Source: an uncultured Eggerthellaceae bacterium
GTDB lineage: Bacteria > Actinomycetota > Coriobacteriia > Coriobacteriales > Eggerthellaceae
Reading direction: 5' to 3'
NCBI GenBank assembly: GCA_934617065.1
Contig: CAKTTY010000002.1
Coordinates: 62,001 to 126,000, forward strand
DNA: 64,000 nucleotides
Positions within the stretch are counted from its first letter, which is position 1. The number at the start of each line of letters is the position of its first letter. The position numbers were made by a program, and so were the translations under genes. Positions 25,201 through 33,400 of this stretch are shown here, one piece after another. The notes under the pieces were generated by a model. The model was not told where the DNA came from, did not search any database, and saw only the letters and a list, made by a program, of their open reading frames with translations.

Positions 25201-25564
25201 AAGCGGGGTTGGTGCCAACGGGTTGCCCTAAGGTGAAATCGGTTCCGGCAGCCAGGGTGGGTAGCGCTCCTGTGTACCCTTCAACTTGAATGACAACGGT
25301 TGCCGGTTGCTCGGGGGTGTTTCCTGCCTGTGCCCAGCGGGGTGCGGCTGCTGAAGCAACAAGGAAACAGGCCAGGACAGCGATAAAGACGCACAGCGGT
25401 AAACGGTGATTCGCGAACAGGATCGCCCATTCGCTGGTGCTTTTGCCAGGGAGTCTTGTTTGATGGAAGGCGTCCCCTATGCGTTGCTTTTCGAGCGTGG
25501 TGCAGTTTGCTGGTTTGTTGCCAATGCGCCGCACGCGCGCAGCAGCACGATTCTTTGCTTTCAT
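22238..25564 (-). CDS. Large SpaA/Cna-B-type cell-wall surface protein
   Basis: 1108 aa. It has an extended basic N-region, a hydrophobic signal (about 55-80), and an InlB/Listeria-Bacteroides-type repeat (VSFNDEKTDDLTVKVPQGSSF through EGWEFVRWV). Then come SpaA-like prealbumin folds (GYLEVVKTSSNPSL...; FGVYDQEGARV; PAGTYTIREETAPEGF; FTKAKSGTMEHLANVPFRI) and a VaFE-like domain (VDKRETFLNETGSFDYLIDY). The C-terminus is LPKTNDG followed by a hydrophobic helix and a basic tail. LPKTN departs from the LPXTG sorting signal at the last position. Lys and Asn residues in the Cna-B-like folds could form isopeptide bonds. It is probably an adhesin or pilin-related protein. No sortase or pilin partner is adjacent. 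Confidence 0.85.
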   Translation of the reverse strand: MKAKNRAAARVRRIGNKPANCTTLEKQRIGDAFHQTRLPGKSTSEWAILFANHRLPLCVFIAVLACFLVASAAAPRWAQAGNTPEQPATVVIQVEGYTGALPTLAAGTDFTLGQPVGTNPAFMADESGKQPLAKLIESKEAQGLTLKWHDEAGKEFDWLTTNVEKSTTVTGTFVEADYEVRVSFNDEKTDDLTVKVPQGSSFKQAYGSIPTTPTKEGWEFVRWVDTSDDSTFDFTKPVEKSTSIYALFKIANTAKVEAFDPTKDIPKTLTGSCYIGATWNVHPAKFAISDFTGELKGYAGTGTCSLPSAAAPSNTRADYVATLKEVNVEAGEVVYDVNITPPGAAHPGGPSNSLGLIGYQTVYLEAVIKKNFGGYLEVVKTSSNPSLSEDNRCYSLEEAVFGVYDQEGARVAQLTTGADGKTAKSPLLPAGTYTIREETAPEGFAPAPDTSAAITSGSTTTASISDAPQNALINLIGQKIDAETNTPYPLGSATLEGALFRVSYFDQEEQEPQALWGILDRSSVNPTSQKTTKQSMDHLGTPKRTWVFRTDETGGFAFDENHFVEGDEFYYDTNHAIALPLGTVLVEEIQPPTGYLSSDESWEVSLTSEGTEEHISAWAPLSFEEQVIRGDLAFTKAKSGTMEHLANVPFRITSHTTGEEHMLVTDENGMANTASSWVPHSRNTNAGTSANDGIWFGHDSHGGAAKVNDDLGALPYDTYEIEELPCKANEGTILAHFTITISRDSTTLDLGTVDNDTIPLAISGEVDKRETFLNETGSFDYLIDYRSTSSTWVDEFTMTDAITCAEDDYAHLTGIATPVSFEDYDGMMNVWYRTNFDQAKEQENEAAEENGKTSKANDNSAVEQSKSTPDSTSATSNGASNAGAEQANACTRNPYNPDNPTNKRIHDFNGWHIWKQDVSTLESQELAVNDLSLEQGEFIIAVAFEHGRVEEGFSTNAQDAKEWERPERYENADLSDLPTNRASFNLREAAGPTRSEEDSEISYAPAILHMQATEETLSGDAVDLWNVANIDAHRNLELHDEDRDSVVQSTNPVETAVESVGSKLPKTNDGSAPIPFLVVLALATTFGLLAFPKLSRRYELKRAILNNL

Positions 25565-25794
25565 GATGCAGCCTTTCCTTGCAGTGTTGCTTGTCGCAAG
25601 TGTTGCAGCCGTTGCTTAAGAACATACGAAGCGAGTGAGAAAGTCGTGCGAAAGCGGTGCGAAATATTTGGGAAATCATGAAAAGGTTACGTGACCGTTA
25701 AATCATCAATTTTGAAAATACCTATTCTTACCAGGCGATATACAACGAATACCGAAATATCTTATTTCTCCGATATGAATTATGGAATTAATAC

Positions 25795-25823
25795 TTGACA
25801 ATACCTACGGGGTTAGTAGGATT
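25795..25823 (+). promoter_or_regulatory. cysK promoter overlapped by a CCTAC-N7-GTAGG inverted repeat
   Basis: -35 TTGACA (25795-25800) and -10 TAGGAT (25817-25822) are 16 bp apart. The spacer and -10 contain CCTAC (25804-25808) and GTAGG (25816-25820), a perfect 5-bp inverted repeat ideally placed for repression. The Rrf2 regulator two genes downstream (28318) is the natural candidate. The roughly 120-nt leader shows no riboswitch I recognise, and the remaining intergenic sequence from 25565 is AT-rich and featureless. Confidence 0.7.
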
Positions 25824-25943
25824 TGGAGTCAAGAAAAGGACTTCCTTCGAGGTTCTAAAGCTCAAGTTTGGTTTCAACGTAATCTTTCAGTGAGCTAAAG
25901 GCCCGAAGGCGATTTGCCGTAGGTGCGGCAGAAAGAAGGAATC

Positions 25944-26876
25944 ATGGCAGTGTACAAGAGCGTTTCCGAGCTTATCGGCAATACCCCGTTGGTAGAGCTC
26001 TCCAATTACGAGAAGAACCACAACCTGAATGCAACTATCGTCGGTAAGGTCGAGCTGTTTAATCCTGCTGGCTCCATTAAGGACCGTATTGCCAAGGCCA
26101 TGATCGAGCAGGCGGAAGCCGATGGCAAGATCGACGCAGACACCGTGTTCATCGAGCCTACTTCGGGCAACACTGGTATCGGCCTTGCTGCCATTGCTGC
26201 TGCTCGCGGCAATCGTATCATCATCACCATGCCTGAGACGATGAGCGTTGAGCGCCGCAACCTTATGAAGGCTTACGGTGCTGAACTGGTCCTTACTGAT
26301 GGTGCCAAGGGCATGAAGGGCGCAATCGCTCGCGCTGCCGAGCTTGCCGAAGAGATTCCGAACTCCTTTATTCCCAGCCAGTTCACCAACCCTGCCAACC
26401 CTGCTGTTCATGAGGCAACTACCGGCCCCGAAATCTGGGAAGCAACCGAGGGCAAAGTGGACATCCTGGTTGCTGGCGTAGGCACCGGCGGAACGGTTTC
26501 CGGTACGGGTGCATATCTGAAGAAGCAGAACCCCGAGGTCAAGGTTGTTGCCGTGGAGCCTGCTGGATCTCCTGTTCTTTCAGAGGGCCATCCGGGCGCT
26601 CACAAGATTCAGGGTATCGGCGCAGGATTTGTTCCTGATACACTGAATACCGATATCTATGATGAGGTTATCACCATCGCCGACGAAGAGGCTTTTGAGG
26701 CTGGTCGCGAGCTTGCGGCAAAGGATGGCTTGCTGGTGGGCATTTCTTCAGGCGCTGCCGTTGCTGCGGCAACCAAGCTCGCTCAGCGCCCCGAAAATGC
26801 TGGCAAGGTCATCGTCGCTATTCTCCCCGATACGGGCGAGCGTTATCTCTCTACGGCGATGTTCAACTTCGAGTAA
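25944..26876 (+). CDS. cysK: Cysteine synthase A (O-acetylserine sulfhydrylase)
   Basis: Makes L-cysteine from O-acetylserine and sulfide using PLP. 310 aa, normal for CysK. ATG at 25944 follows AAGGA. Motifs are NPAGSIKDR (the lysine forms the Schiff base with PLP), EPTSGNTGIGLA (substrate loop), GVGTGGTVSGTG (phosphate cup) and VGISSGAAV. It is the first of a cysteine-oriented gene run with gamma-glutamylcysteine ligase and an Rrf2 regulator. In Bacillus, CysK is also the signalling partner of the Rrf2-type repressor CymR, a parallel worth testing here. Confidence 0.97.
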   Translation: MAVYKSVSELIGNTPLVELSNYEKNHNLNATIVGKVELFNPAGSIKDRIAKAMIEQAEADGKIDADTVFIEPTSGNTGIGLAAIAAARGNRIIITMPETMSVERRNLMKAYGAELVLTDGAKGMKGAIARAAELAEEIPNSFIPSQFTNPANPAVHEATTGPEIWEATEGKVDILVAGVGTGGTVSGTGAYLKKQNPEVKVVAVEPAGSPVLSEGHPGAHKIQGIGAGFVPDTLNTDIYDEVITIADEEAFEAGRELAAKDGLLVGISSGAAVAAATKLAQRPENAGKVIVAILPDTGERYLSTAMFNFE

Positions 26877-26923
26877 GATCCGAACAGGCGTCTTGACGCA
26901 CTGTTCTGGCAAGTGAGGCATGA

Positions 26924-28189
26924 ATGTCCTACGAGCAAGAGAACAAACAGGCATTGGTCGCCTACTTCACTGAGGGCGCGAAGGGGAGTAAACCCCTTGG
27001 CGCCCTTGGCGTTGAAGTGGAGCACTTCGTGGTTACCGCCGAAGGCGAGCATTCCGTATCGTATGCTGGAAGCGAAGGAGAGTTCGGCGTCCGGGATGTG
27101 TTGGCGCATCTGGCCGATGCTTACCCGCAGCATACCCATGGCCTTGAGGGTGGCCTTATCGGACTCGCCAGCGACGAGGCCTCCATCACGCTTGAGCCTG
27201 CTGCTCAGCTGGAAATCAGCATCGCTCCGTATTCGTCTATCGGTCAGATCCTCCGTGTGTACAACGAATTCCGATCGAGGGTTGATCCGTTCTTGGCGGA
27301 GCACGGATGCAAGCTGGTTACCAGCGGCTATCATCCTACGGCGCGTGCGCTTGAGCTTACGCTTATTCCGAAACAGCGTTACCGTTTCATGAACAACTAT
27401 TTCAGGGAAATCGGTACGCATGGCGAACGCATGATGCGCGCCTCTGCTTCTACGCAAGTTTCGGTGGATTATCGCGATGAAGCCGATGCCATTCGAAAAA
27501 TGCGCATTGCCCAGGCGTTGGCGCCCATCTTTGCAAGTGTCACCGACAACACGGCGGTGTTCGAGGCGGAGCCTGCACCCCGATTGGCGCGATTTGCCCT
27601 GTGGCGCAACGTGGACAACGATCGATGCGGTTCGGTGCCGGGTCTTTTCGACGAGGGCTATGGCTTTGCGGACTATGCCGATTGGATTCTTCGCACATGC
27701 CCTATTTTCGTTACGCGCTCTTCTGCCGATGATCCTGCGGGGCCGAATCTGCGCGCGGTGTATGGGCAGTCTGCCTATGAAGCCTACGGCGACGCTCCCA
27801 TGACCTGTGCCGATATCGAGCACGTGCTCTCTATGTTTTGGCCCGACGTGCGCTTGAAGAACTTTGTGGAAATTCGCCCAGCCGATTCGTTGCCCGCCCC
27901 GCTTATGGCGGGATATGCGGCGCTTGTCAAAGGCATCTTCTATTCTGAGCGCGCTCTTTGTGAAATCGAGAAGGCGCTTGGGGTAACGGAAGGCGTGTGG
28001 CCTTTGAGCGATGACAGCGCCAATCAGGCACTGGAGGCTATCCAAAGCCATGGTTCCGAAGCGGTTATCTGTGGCAAAACGCTTGTTGAATGGCAGGAGC
28101 TTATCTTTGAAGTCGCAGATGAGGCACTCGATGAAGAGGATGCTGCTCATTTGCACGACCTAGCGGCATTTGCTCGCAGCAGGCGATAG
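26924..28189 (+). CDS. Glutamate-cysteine ligase family 2
   Basis: 421-aa ATP-dependent ligase of the GCS2 (plant-type/EgtA-like) family. Visible features are GVEVEHFVV (metal/ATP glutamate pair) and ASITLEPAAQLEISIAP, the diagnostic glutamate-binding stretch. Further motifs are MRASASTQVSVDY and NFVEIRPADSLPAPL. It condenses glutamate with cysteine to gamma-glutamylcysteine. GAGG precedes ATG 26924, 47 bp after cysK, so co-transcription is likely. No glutathione synthetase is in the window, so the product may be used as such or in an ergothioneine-like route. The placement after cysK supports cysteine as substrate. Confidence 0.88.
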   Translation: MSYEQENKQALVAYFTEGAKGSKPLGALGVEVEHFVVTAEGEHSVSYAGSEGEFGVRDVLAHLADAYPQHTHGLEGGLIGLASDEASITLEPAAQLEISIAPYSSIGQILRVYNEFRSRVDPFLAEHGCKLVTSGYHPTARALELTLIPKQRYRFMNNYFREIGTHGERMMRASASTQVSVDYRDEADAIRKMRIAQALAPIFASVTDNTAVFEAEPAPRLARFALWRNVDNDRCGSVPGLFDEGYGFADYADWILRTCPIFVTRSSADDPAGPNLRAVYGQSAYEAYGDAPMTCADIEHVLSMFWPDVRLKNFVEIRPADSLPAPLMAGYAALVKGIFYSERALCEIEKALGVTEGVWPLSDDSANQALEAIQSHGSEAVICGKTLVEWQELIFEVADEALDEEDAAHLHDLAAFARSRR

Positions 28190-28317
28190 CCTGTATGTCG
28201 GCATTTTGGCCGTGCTATTATGGTCTTATTCCTATATGATTACAGGTTGTTTTGTGCATTGCCCGTTGCGTCGGGCCAATGCATCGATGATGTTCACCAT
28301 TCCGTCAGGAGGCACCA

Positions 28318-28755
28318 ATGAAGATATCTACCAAAGGGCTCTATGCAGTGCGCTTCATGGTGTTTTTGGCGGGGCATGGCGGCACGGAGCCAGTGCCGTT
28401 GAAGGAAATCGCTGAGGCTACGAGCATTTCGCGTAAGTACTTGGAGCAAATTGCATCGAGTCTGGCGGCGGCCCAGCTGGTTCGCAGCGCCCGTGGTGCT
28501 TCGGGCGGCTATCGCCTTGCGCGCAGTGCCGCGAACATCACTATGCTCGACGTGCTCACCGTAACGGAGGGTTCTCTTGCGCCTGTTGATTACCTCGATG
28601 AGCTTTCCGGGGAAGCGTCTCCTGGTGAATCGTGCTATGAGATCTTCGTTTGGAAGGGCTTGCACGATTTGGTGAATGATTACCTGGGCGGTATTTCTTT
28701 GCAAGATGTGGTGGATCGCTCCTCCCAGCTTGCGATAGACAGCTACACCATCTAA
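28318..28755 (+). CDS. Rrf2-family regulator, CymR-like
   Basis: 145-aa winged-helix regulator: MKISTKGLYAVRFMVFLA, then the HTH (VPLKEIAEATSISRKYLEQIASSL) and the wing (RSARGASGGYRLAR). IscR and NsrR use three cysteines to bind an Fe-S cluster; here only one cysteine (GESCYEI) is present, so Fe-S binding in the IscR manner is unlikely and a CymR-like cysteine sensor is more plausible. AGGAGG lies upstream of the ATG. Position after cysK and the gamma-glutamylcysteine ligase supports control of sulfur assimilation; the CCTAC-N7-GTAGG repeat at the cysK promoter is the candidate site. Confidence 0.9.
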   Translation: MKISTKGLYAVRFMVFLAGHGGTEPVPLKEIAEATSISRKYLEQIASSLAAAQLVRSARGASGGYRLARSAANITMLDVLTVTEGSLAPVDYLDELSGEASPGESCYEIFVWKGLHDLVNDYLGGISLQDVVDRSSQLAIDSYTI

Positions 28756-28803
28756 CAATAAAGCGGCAGGCCTGTTTGCGCTGGCCTGCAGAAAGGGAAC
28801 GTC

Positions 28804-29688
28804 ATGACGGTAGCGAATGGAAGTGCTGGCAAGATTGCGCACCTGCCTGTTATCGGCATTGTTCCATCCCAGAACACCACCGAAAAGATGGTGAGCTTTC
28901 CCGAGCGCTATGCTAACGCCATCATCAAAGCTGGTGGCGCCCCCTTGTTGCTGCCTCTTTCGGGTAACCCCCATGTATATGAAACGCTTTTCCCTTTGAT
29001 AGACGGTTTTGTCCTTACTGGCGGCAACGACATCGATCCGGCTCGCTATGGCGCTATTCGCGATAGCGGCAAAATCGACGAGCATACGCCTGAGCGTGAA
29101 GAGCTTGAGTATTTAATCTTGAGCTATGCGTATCGCTTTGATTTGCCGTTGATGGGTATCTGCCGAGGCATGCAGATGATAAATGTGTGCTTGGGAGGTA
29201 CCTTATTCCGAGATTTGGGAGACCAATTTCCCGGTGTGGTAAGAAGGGGCATCAACGACGATAAAGGCGATTTGCCTCAACTTGCGCATTGGCAGCCAAA
29301 GCCCTACAGCGAGCCCACCCATCCAGTAACCATTCTGCCCAACTCCAAATTAGGCAAGTTGCTGGGCGTGCAGAATATCATGGTAAATTCTATGCATCAT
29401 CAGGGGGTATGCGATCTCTCGACGCGCGTTGACGCTGTGGCGTATGCGCCCGATGGTCTGGTTGAGGCCATAGAAGTGCGCGACAAGAGCTTTATGATCG
29501 GCGTGCAGTGGCACCCTGAGTTCTTCACGGGGCGCCATCGTATGGAATGCGTGTTCGATGCGCTTATCGAGGCGGCGGCGCAGGGTCATGCCCATTGCGG
29601 CGAACGCGGGAGCGTTGCCATTACGCGCAGTGAGCCTGCAGGCATTCAGGCGCAGTGGCCCGAAATCACGTTTGCGGATTGCATCTAA
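28804..29688 (+). CDS. Peptidase C26 / gamma-glutamyl-GABA hydrolase-like amidotransferase
   Basis: 294-aa class I glutamine amidotransferase-like hydrolase. Motifs are VLTGGNDIDPARYG, the nucleophile elbow LPLMGICRGMQMIN (Cys), NSMHHQGV, and GVQWHPEFF (catalytic His and Glu). Family members cleave gamma-glutamyl bonds, for example gamma-glutamyl-GABA (PuuD). A GAAAGGGA site precedes ATG 28804, 48 bp after the Rrf2 gene. Next to a gamma-glutamylcysteine ligase, a role in turnover of gamma-glutamyl peptides is attractive but unproven. Confidence 0.85.
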   Translation: MTVANGSAGKIAHLPVIGIVPSQNTTEKMVSFPERYANAIIKAGGAPLLLPLSGNPHVYETLFPLIDGFVLTGGNDIDPARYGAIRDSGKIDEHTPEREELEYLILSYAYRFDLPLMGICRGMQMINVCLGGTLFRDLGDQFPGVVRRGINDDKGDLPQLAHWQPKPYSEPTHPVTILPNSKLGKLLGVQNIMVNSMHHQGVCDLSTRVDAVAYAPDGLVEAIEVRDKSFMIGVQWHPEFFTGRHRMECVFDALIEAAAQGHAHCGERGSVAITRSEPAGIQAQWPEITFADCI

Positions 29689-29725
29689 TCAATCTGAAAA
29701 CGCAGAGGCGTATATTTGCAGGCAG

Positions 29726-30361
29726 CTATCTAGCGATATGCGAATACAGGCGTACGCGCTGCTCGAATTCTTGGAGCGAGATTCCCTGGGCATTGCTGAT
29801 GCGGATGGCGAGGTAATGGGCGTTGTCTTTGATGGCGTAGATCATTTCCTCTGGGAAAGAAGAGCCGTCGAGCTTTCCCTCGCGATAGAGATAATCGATA
29901 ACACCGATCAGGCCGCTAATGGAGTACTCGATGATGATCCGCGCATTGGTGGTGAGCTCTTCTCCCTCGTCACAGAGGATGGCTTGCCACATATTGGCTA
30001 TGATGGTGCGGATTTTCAATGCAACGCATTCTTGGCCGCAGCGCTTCATCACGAGGCCAAAGCGCTGCGTGCGCTGGGGTAGCAGTACTTCCGTTAGCGC
30101 TTTGCTGTCGTTGCTGAGCATATAGAAAATGCCAAGCGGAAGGCCTTTGCTGTTAAGCAGCTCTTCCTCGATGACGGTGCACAGCAGCGCATCGAGCGAT
30201 TCGTAGTGGTAGTAAAACGTACCACGGTTGCAATGGGCCTTTTGGGTGACCATATTCACCGTGATGTGCTTCAGGTCGTTTTCCTCGAGCAGTTCCCAGA
30301 ATGCGTTTTTGATGCGCTCTACCGCAGCGGGCTCCTGCTGGTCTTTGCGGGGTCGTGCCAT
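29726..30361 (-). CDS. TetR-family transcriptional regulator
   Basis: 211 aa. The N-terminal TetR helix-turn-helix is AFWELLEENDLKHITVNMVTQKAHCNRGTFYYHYESLDALL (about residues 20-60), followed by an all-helical ligand domain of ordinary length. It lies 45 bp downstream of, and co-oriented with, the 1521-aa activase, so it may regulate that gene or its own operon. The AT-rich region 34973-35279 upstream of the activase has a spaced inverted repeat that could be its site. Two cysteines (CGQEC) lie mid-protein. The ligand is unknown. Confidence 0.9.
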   Translation of the reverse strand: MARPRKDQQEPAAVERIKNAFWELLEENDLKHITVNMVTQKAHCNRGTFYYHYESLDALLCTVIEEELLNSKGLPLGIFYMLSNDSKALTEVLLPQRTQRFGLVMKRCGQECVALKIRTIIANMWQAILCDEGEELTTNARIIIEYSISGLIGVIDYLYREGKLDGSSFPEEMIYAIKDNAHYLAIRISNAQGISLQEFEQRVRLYSHIAR

Positions 30362-30406
30362 GATGGGCTCCTTCGTTGTGGGGCGGTTCAGGTTATGGCT
30401 CGTCCG

Positions 30407-33400
30407 CTAGGACGTGCGAGGCTTGCGTGCGTTCATGATGAGCATTTGCAGGCGGTTTTCGATATTGGCGAAGCTAACATCGGGATCGAAGTCGAGAGGC
30501 AAAATCTGTGCATCGGGATATAGTTCCTTCAGGCGTTTCGATATACCGCGGCCCACTACATGGTTGGGCAGGCATCCGAAGGGCTGCAGGATAACGAACG
30601 CGCGGCAACCCTGTTTTGCGTGATGAAGGATCTCTGCGGGGATCAGAACGCCTTCGCCAGCATCGAAGGTGTGGTGAATAATGGGGTCGCTTGCCTGCAC
30701 CAATTCGGGCATGCGGCACGGCGGCGTATACAGCGGGTGCGCCTTGGCAATTTTGTCGGTAACATCGTGGGCCAGCTTGAAGAAGGCATCGGATATCGAA
30801 TTGTTCAGCTTGATGGGAAGCGGGCGATGCACCTTGTATTCACGTTGCTGAGATCGCTGGTAGAAGTACGTTTTGCGAATAACGTCAGTCATGCGCGCTT
30901 CAATGATTTCCAGTCCGTTGTTCTCCAAATACAGTTCCATATCGTGATTAGCGCCTGGATGGAAATTCAGCAGGTATTCGCCCACGATCAACACGGTGGG
31001 GCGTGGTTTGCTTCGGTCGTACTGCACGGAAAGCATTGAGGCTATAGCTTTTTTGAAGCCCCTCTTCATGCCCCCGATGCCGCCTTGGCGCAAGCCGCCT
31101 ATAACAGCATCGATAGATTTGTCGAATGCTGCATCGGCGCTGCCAGATTCCAGCTCGTAGGGACGTATTTTGCGCAGCAGCTCTTCCAGCGCGTCGATCA
31201 TGGGCAAGCCGAATGCAATTTGCATAGCGGTTTTCAGGCTCATCTTGAAACCAGGATGAACGTTATGGGCATCTTCCGCATCGTTGGTGATGATGGGGAC
31301 TTGAGGATAGCCTGCATCATCGAGCGCTTTACGCAGCAGCGCAGCGTAGTGGGTAAGGCGGCAGTCGCCGATGTACTTGCCAGTAGCAATAGCAACCTTG
31401 TCAGGGTCGTATTCGCCCGATTCAAGCGCCGCCAGCGCTTCGCCGATCACGATTTGGGCAGGGAAGCAGATATCGTTATGAACGTAGCGTTTTCCCAGGT
31501 AAATTGCGCGTTCTCGACCAATTGGGAGAGAAACGGTGTTCAGACCCTGGTTGGCGAACGCCGCCGCCATTAGTTGGCTGAAAGCATGTGAGGTATTGGG
31601 AACTAGCACCGTTTTAGTGGCGGCGTCTTCCTTGGTGAATTTTTGCGGATAGGGATCCGCGAGTTTTTCTCCGGTGGCACGAGCCAGGGCCTCGTCGATT
31701 TTGCGTTCGAATGCGGCTGTGCAGGCTGCGCATTGCGAGGGTTCGCAACTCTGTGTGCTGCCGCAGCAAGGGGTTTCCGAGCTATTCTGTGGATCTGCGT
31801 CGATAGCAGGGGCCGCTTGAGCGGATGCTGCAGCTTTTTCTTTTTCGCGACGCTCGTTGACCGTTTCGATAAACGAGCGAACGCGGATACCTAAGGGTCC
31901 GCGGATGTCGCTTTCGTCTACCTTGAGCACGAGCGGTGTTTTGTCGCTGATCTCTTTCATCAGGCGGATGATCTCATCGGAGAGATACGCATCGTGGCCG
32001 CAACCGAAGCTTACTATCTGCACATACTCCATGTTGGGGCTTTGCGCCGCCAGGGTTGCCGTTGAAAGCATGCGGGCGTGGAAGTTATTTGCGATATCGA
32101 TCAGGCTGTTCTGGAGCGGCACTTGAGTGGCGCCCGGAACGGAATCGGCGGTGATGACGGGAATGCCGTGCTCGGTAAACAACGTTGGCAGCTCATGGTT
32201 GACCAAGTCATCGTTATGGTAGGGGCGTCCTGCCAGCACCACGGTGTAGGTGCCTTCGTTGCGGGCCTGGGCTAGCACTTCGGCGCCGCGCTGCTGAAGG
32301 GCAGCGCCGAACGATGCCTGCGCGTTGCGCGCCTGCTCGAGGGCTGCCATGGTTGCTTTCTCGGGGATTTGGAAGGTTTCCTTGAAATACTTCACCAGCT
32401 GGTCGGTGCAGTCCTCTTCCGTGAACCAATGGAACATCGGGTTATCGAAGGGGATATCCCAACGACGGCTGGGATTGTCGGAATTCTGCACCACCAGGGC
32501 GTATCCCTTAACCACAGCGCACATTGACTGGCTGTCCTTCGAGGTGTTTTCGGAGGGTACGGTGGTAACGATCGGCATGAAAATGCGGTCGACGCCCTGT
32601 TTATGCAGATCGCGAAGGTGGCCATGAACCAGTTTTGCGGGGAAGCATACGGTATCGGACGTGACGGCAGAAAGGCCGTTTTCGTAGATGGCGCGCGTTG
32701 ATTTGTGGGAGAGCTTTACCGTGAAGCCCAACGCTTGCAGCAGTGTTTTCCAGAAAGGCATGCTGTCCCAGAAGAACAGTACGCGCGGAATGCCCAAGGT
32801 AATTCCTTGGGAAGGTACAACGGGTGTACAAGGCCAATCTTTGAAAAGCAATTGCTCGCGTTCGTTGTACAGGTTCGGCACGCTTTCCATGGTGCGGTTT
32901 GCTTCGCGTACTTGCTCGCGCACCTTTGCGTCGGAAAGTTCGCCTACGACTTCGCCCTTAGTGCAGCGATTGCCGGTAATCCATGAAGTGCCATTGGAAA
33001 ACGTGATGCGCGTGCGGTTGCAGCGGTTTGAACAGAACGGGCAGATCAGATTCGTTTCTTGCGAATAGCTGAAAGATTCCAGAGCATCCCAACCAATAAA
33101 GGTAGAGGCGTGGCTTGCCTGCTCGTTTTCTCGGGCGATAAGCGCTACGCCGATGGCTCCCATTAAGCCAGGATAGGGCGCGCGGGTAACCTCTTGACCA
33201 ACGTATTGTTCGAATGCGCGCAACACTGCGTCGTTCAGGAATGTGCCACCTTGGACCACGATATGGTTGCCGAGCTTTTCCAGGTTGGAAACGCGGATTA
33301 CCTTGGTGAATACGTTTTCAATAATAGAGCGGCAGAGGCCCGCCATGATGTCGTTCGGGTTCTTGCCGTTTTTCTGCTCGGTTACGATGCTGCTGTTCAT

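Noticed and set aside
25824..25943. Riboswitch or T-box in the cysK leader
   Set aside because: No T-box sequence, S-box core or leader terminator found in the 120-nt leader.
26843..28156. 437-codon minus-strand open frame opposite the gamma-glutamylcysteine ligase
   Set aside because: Antisense shadow with Arg/His-rich composition; the plus-strand frame has GCS2 motifs and a ribosome-binding site.
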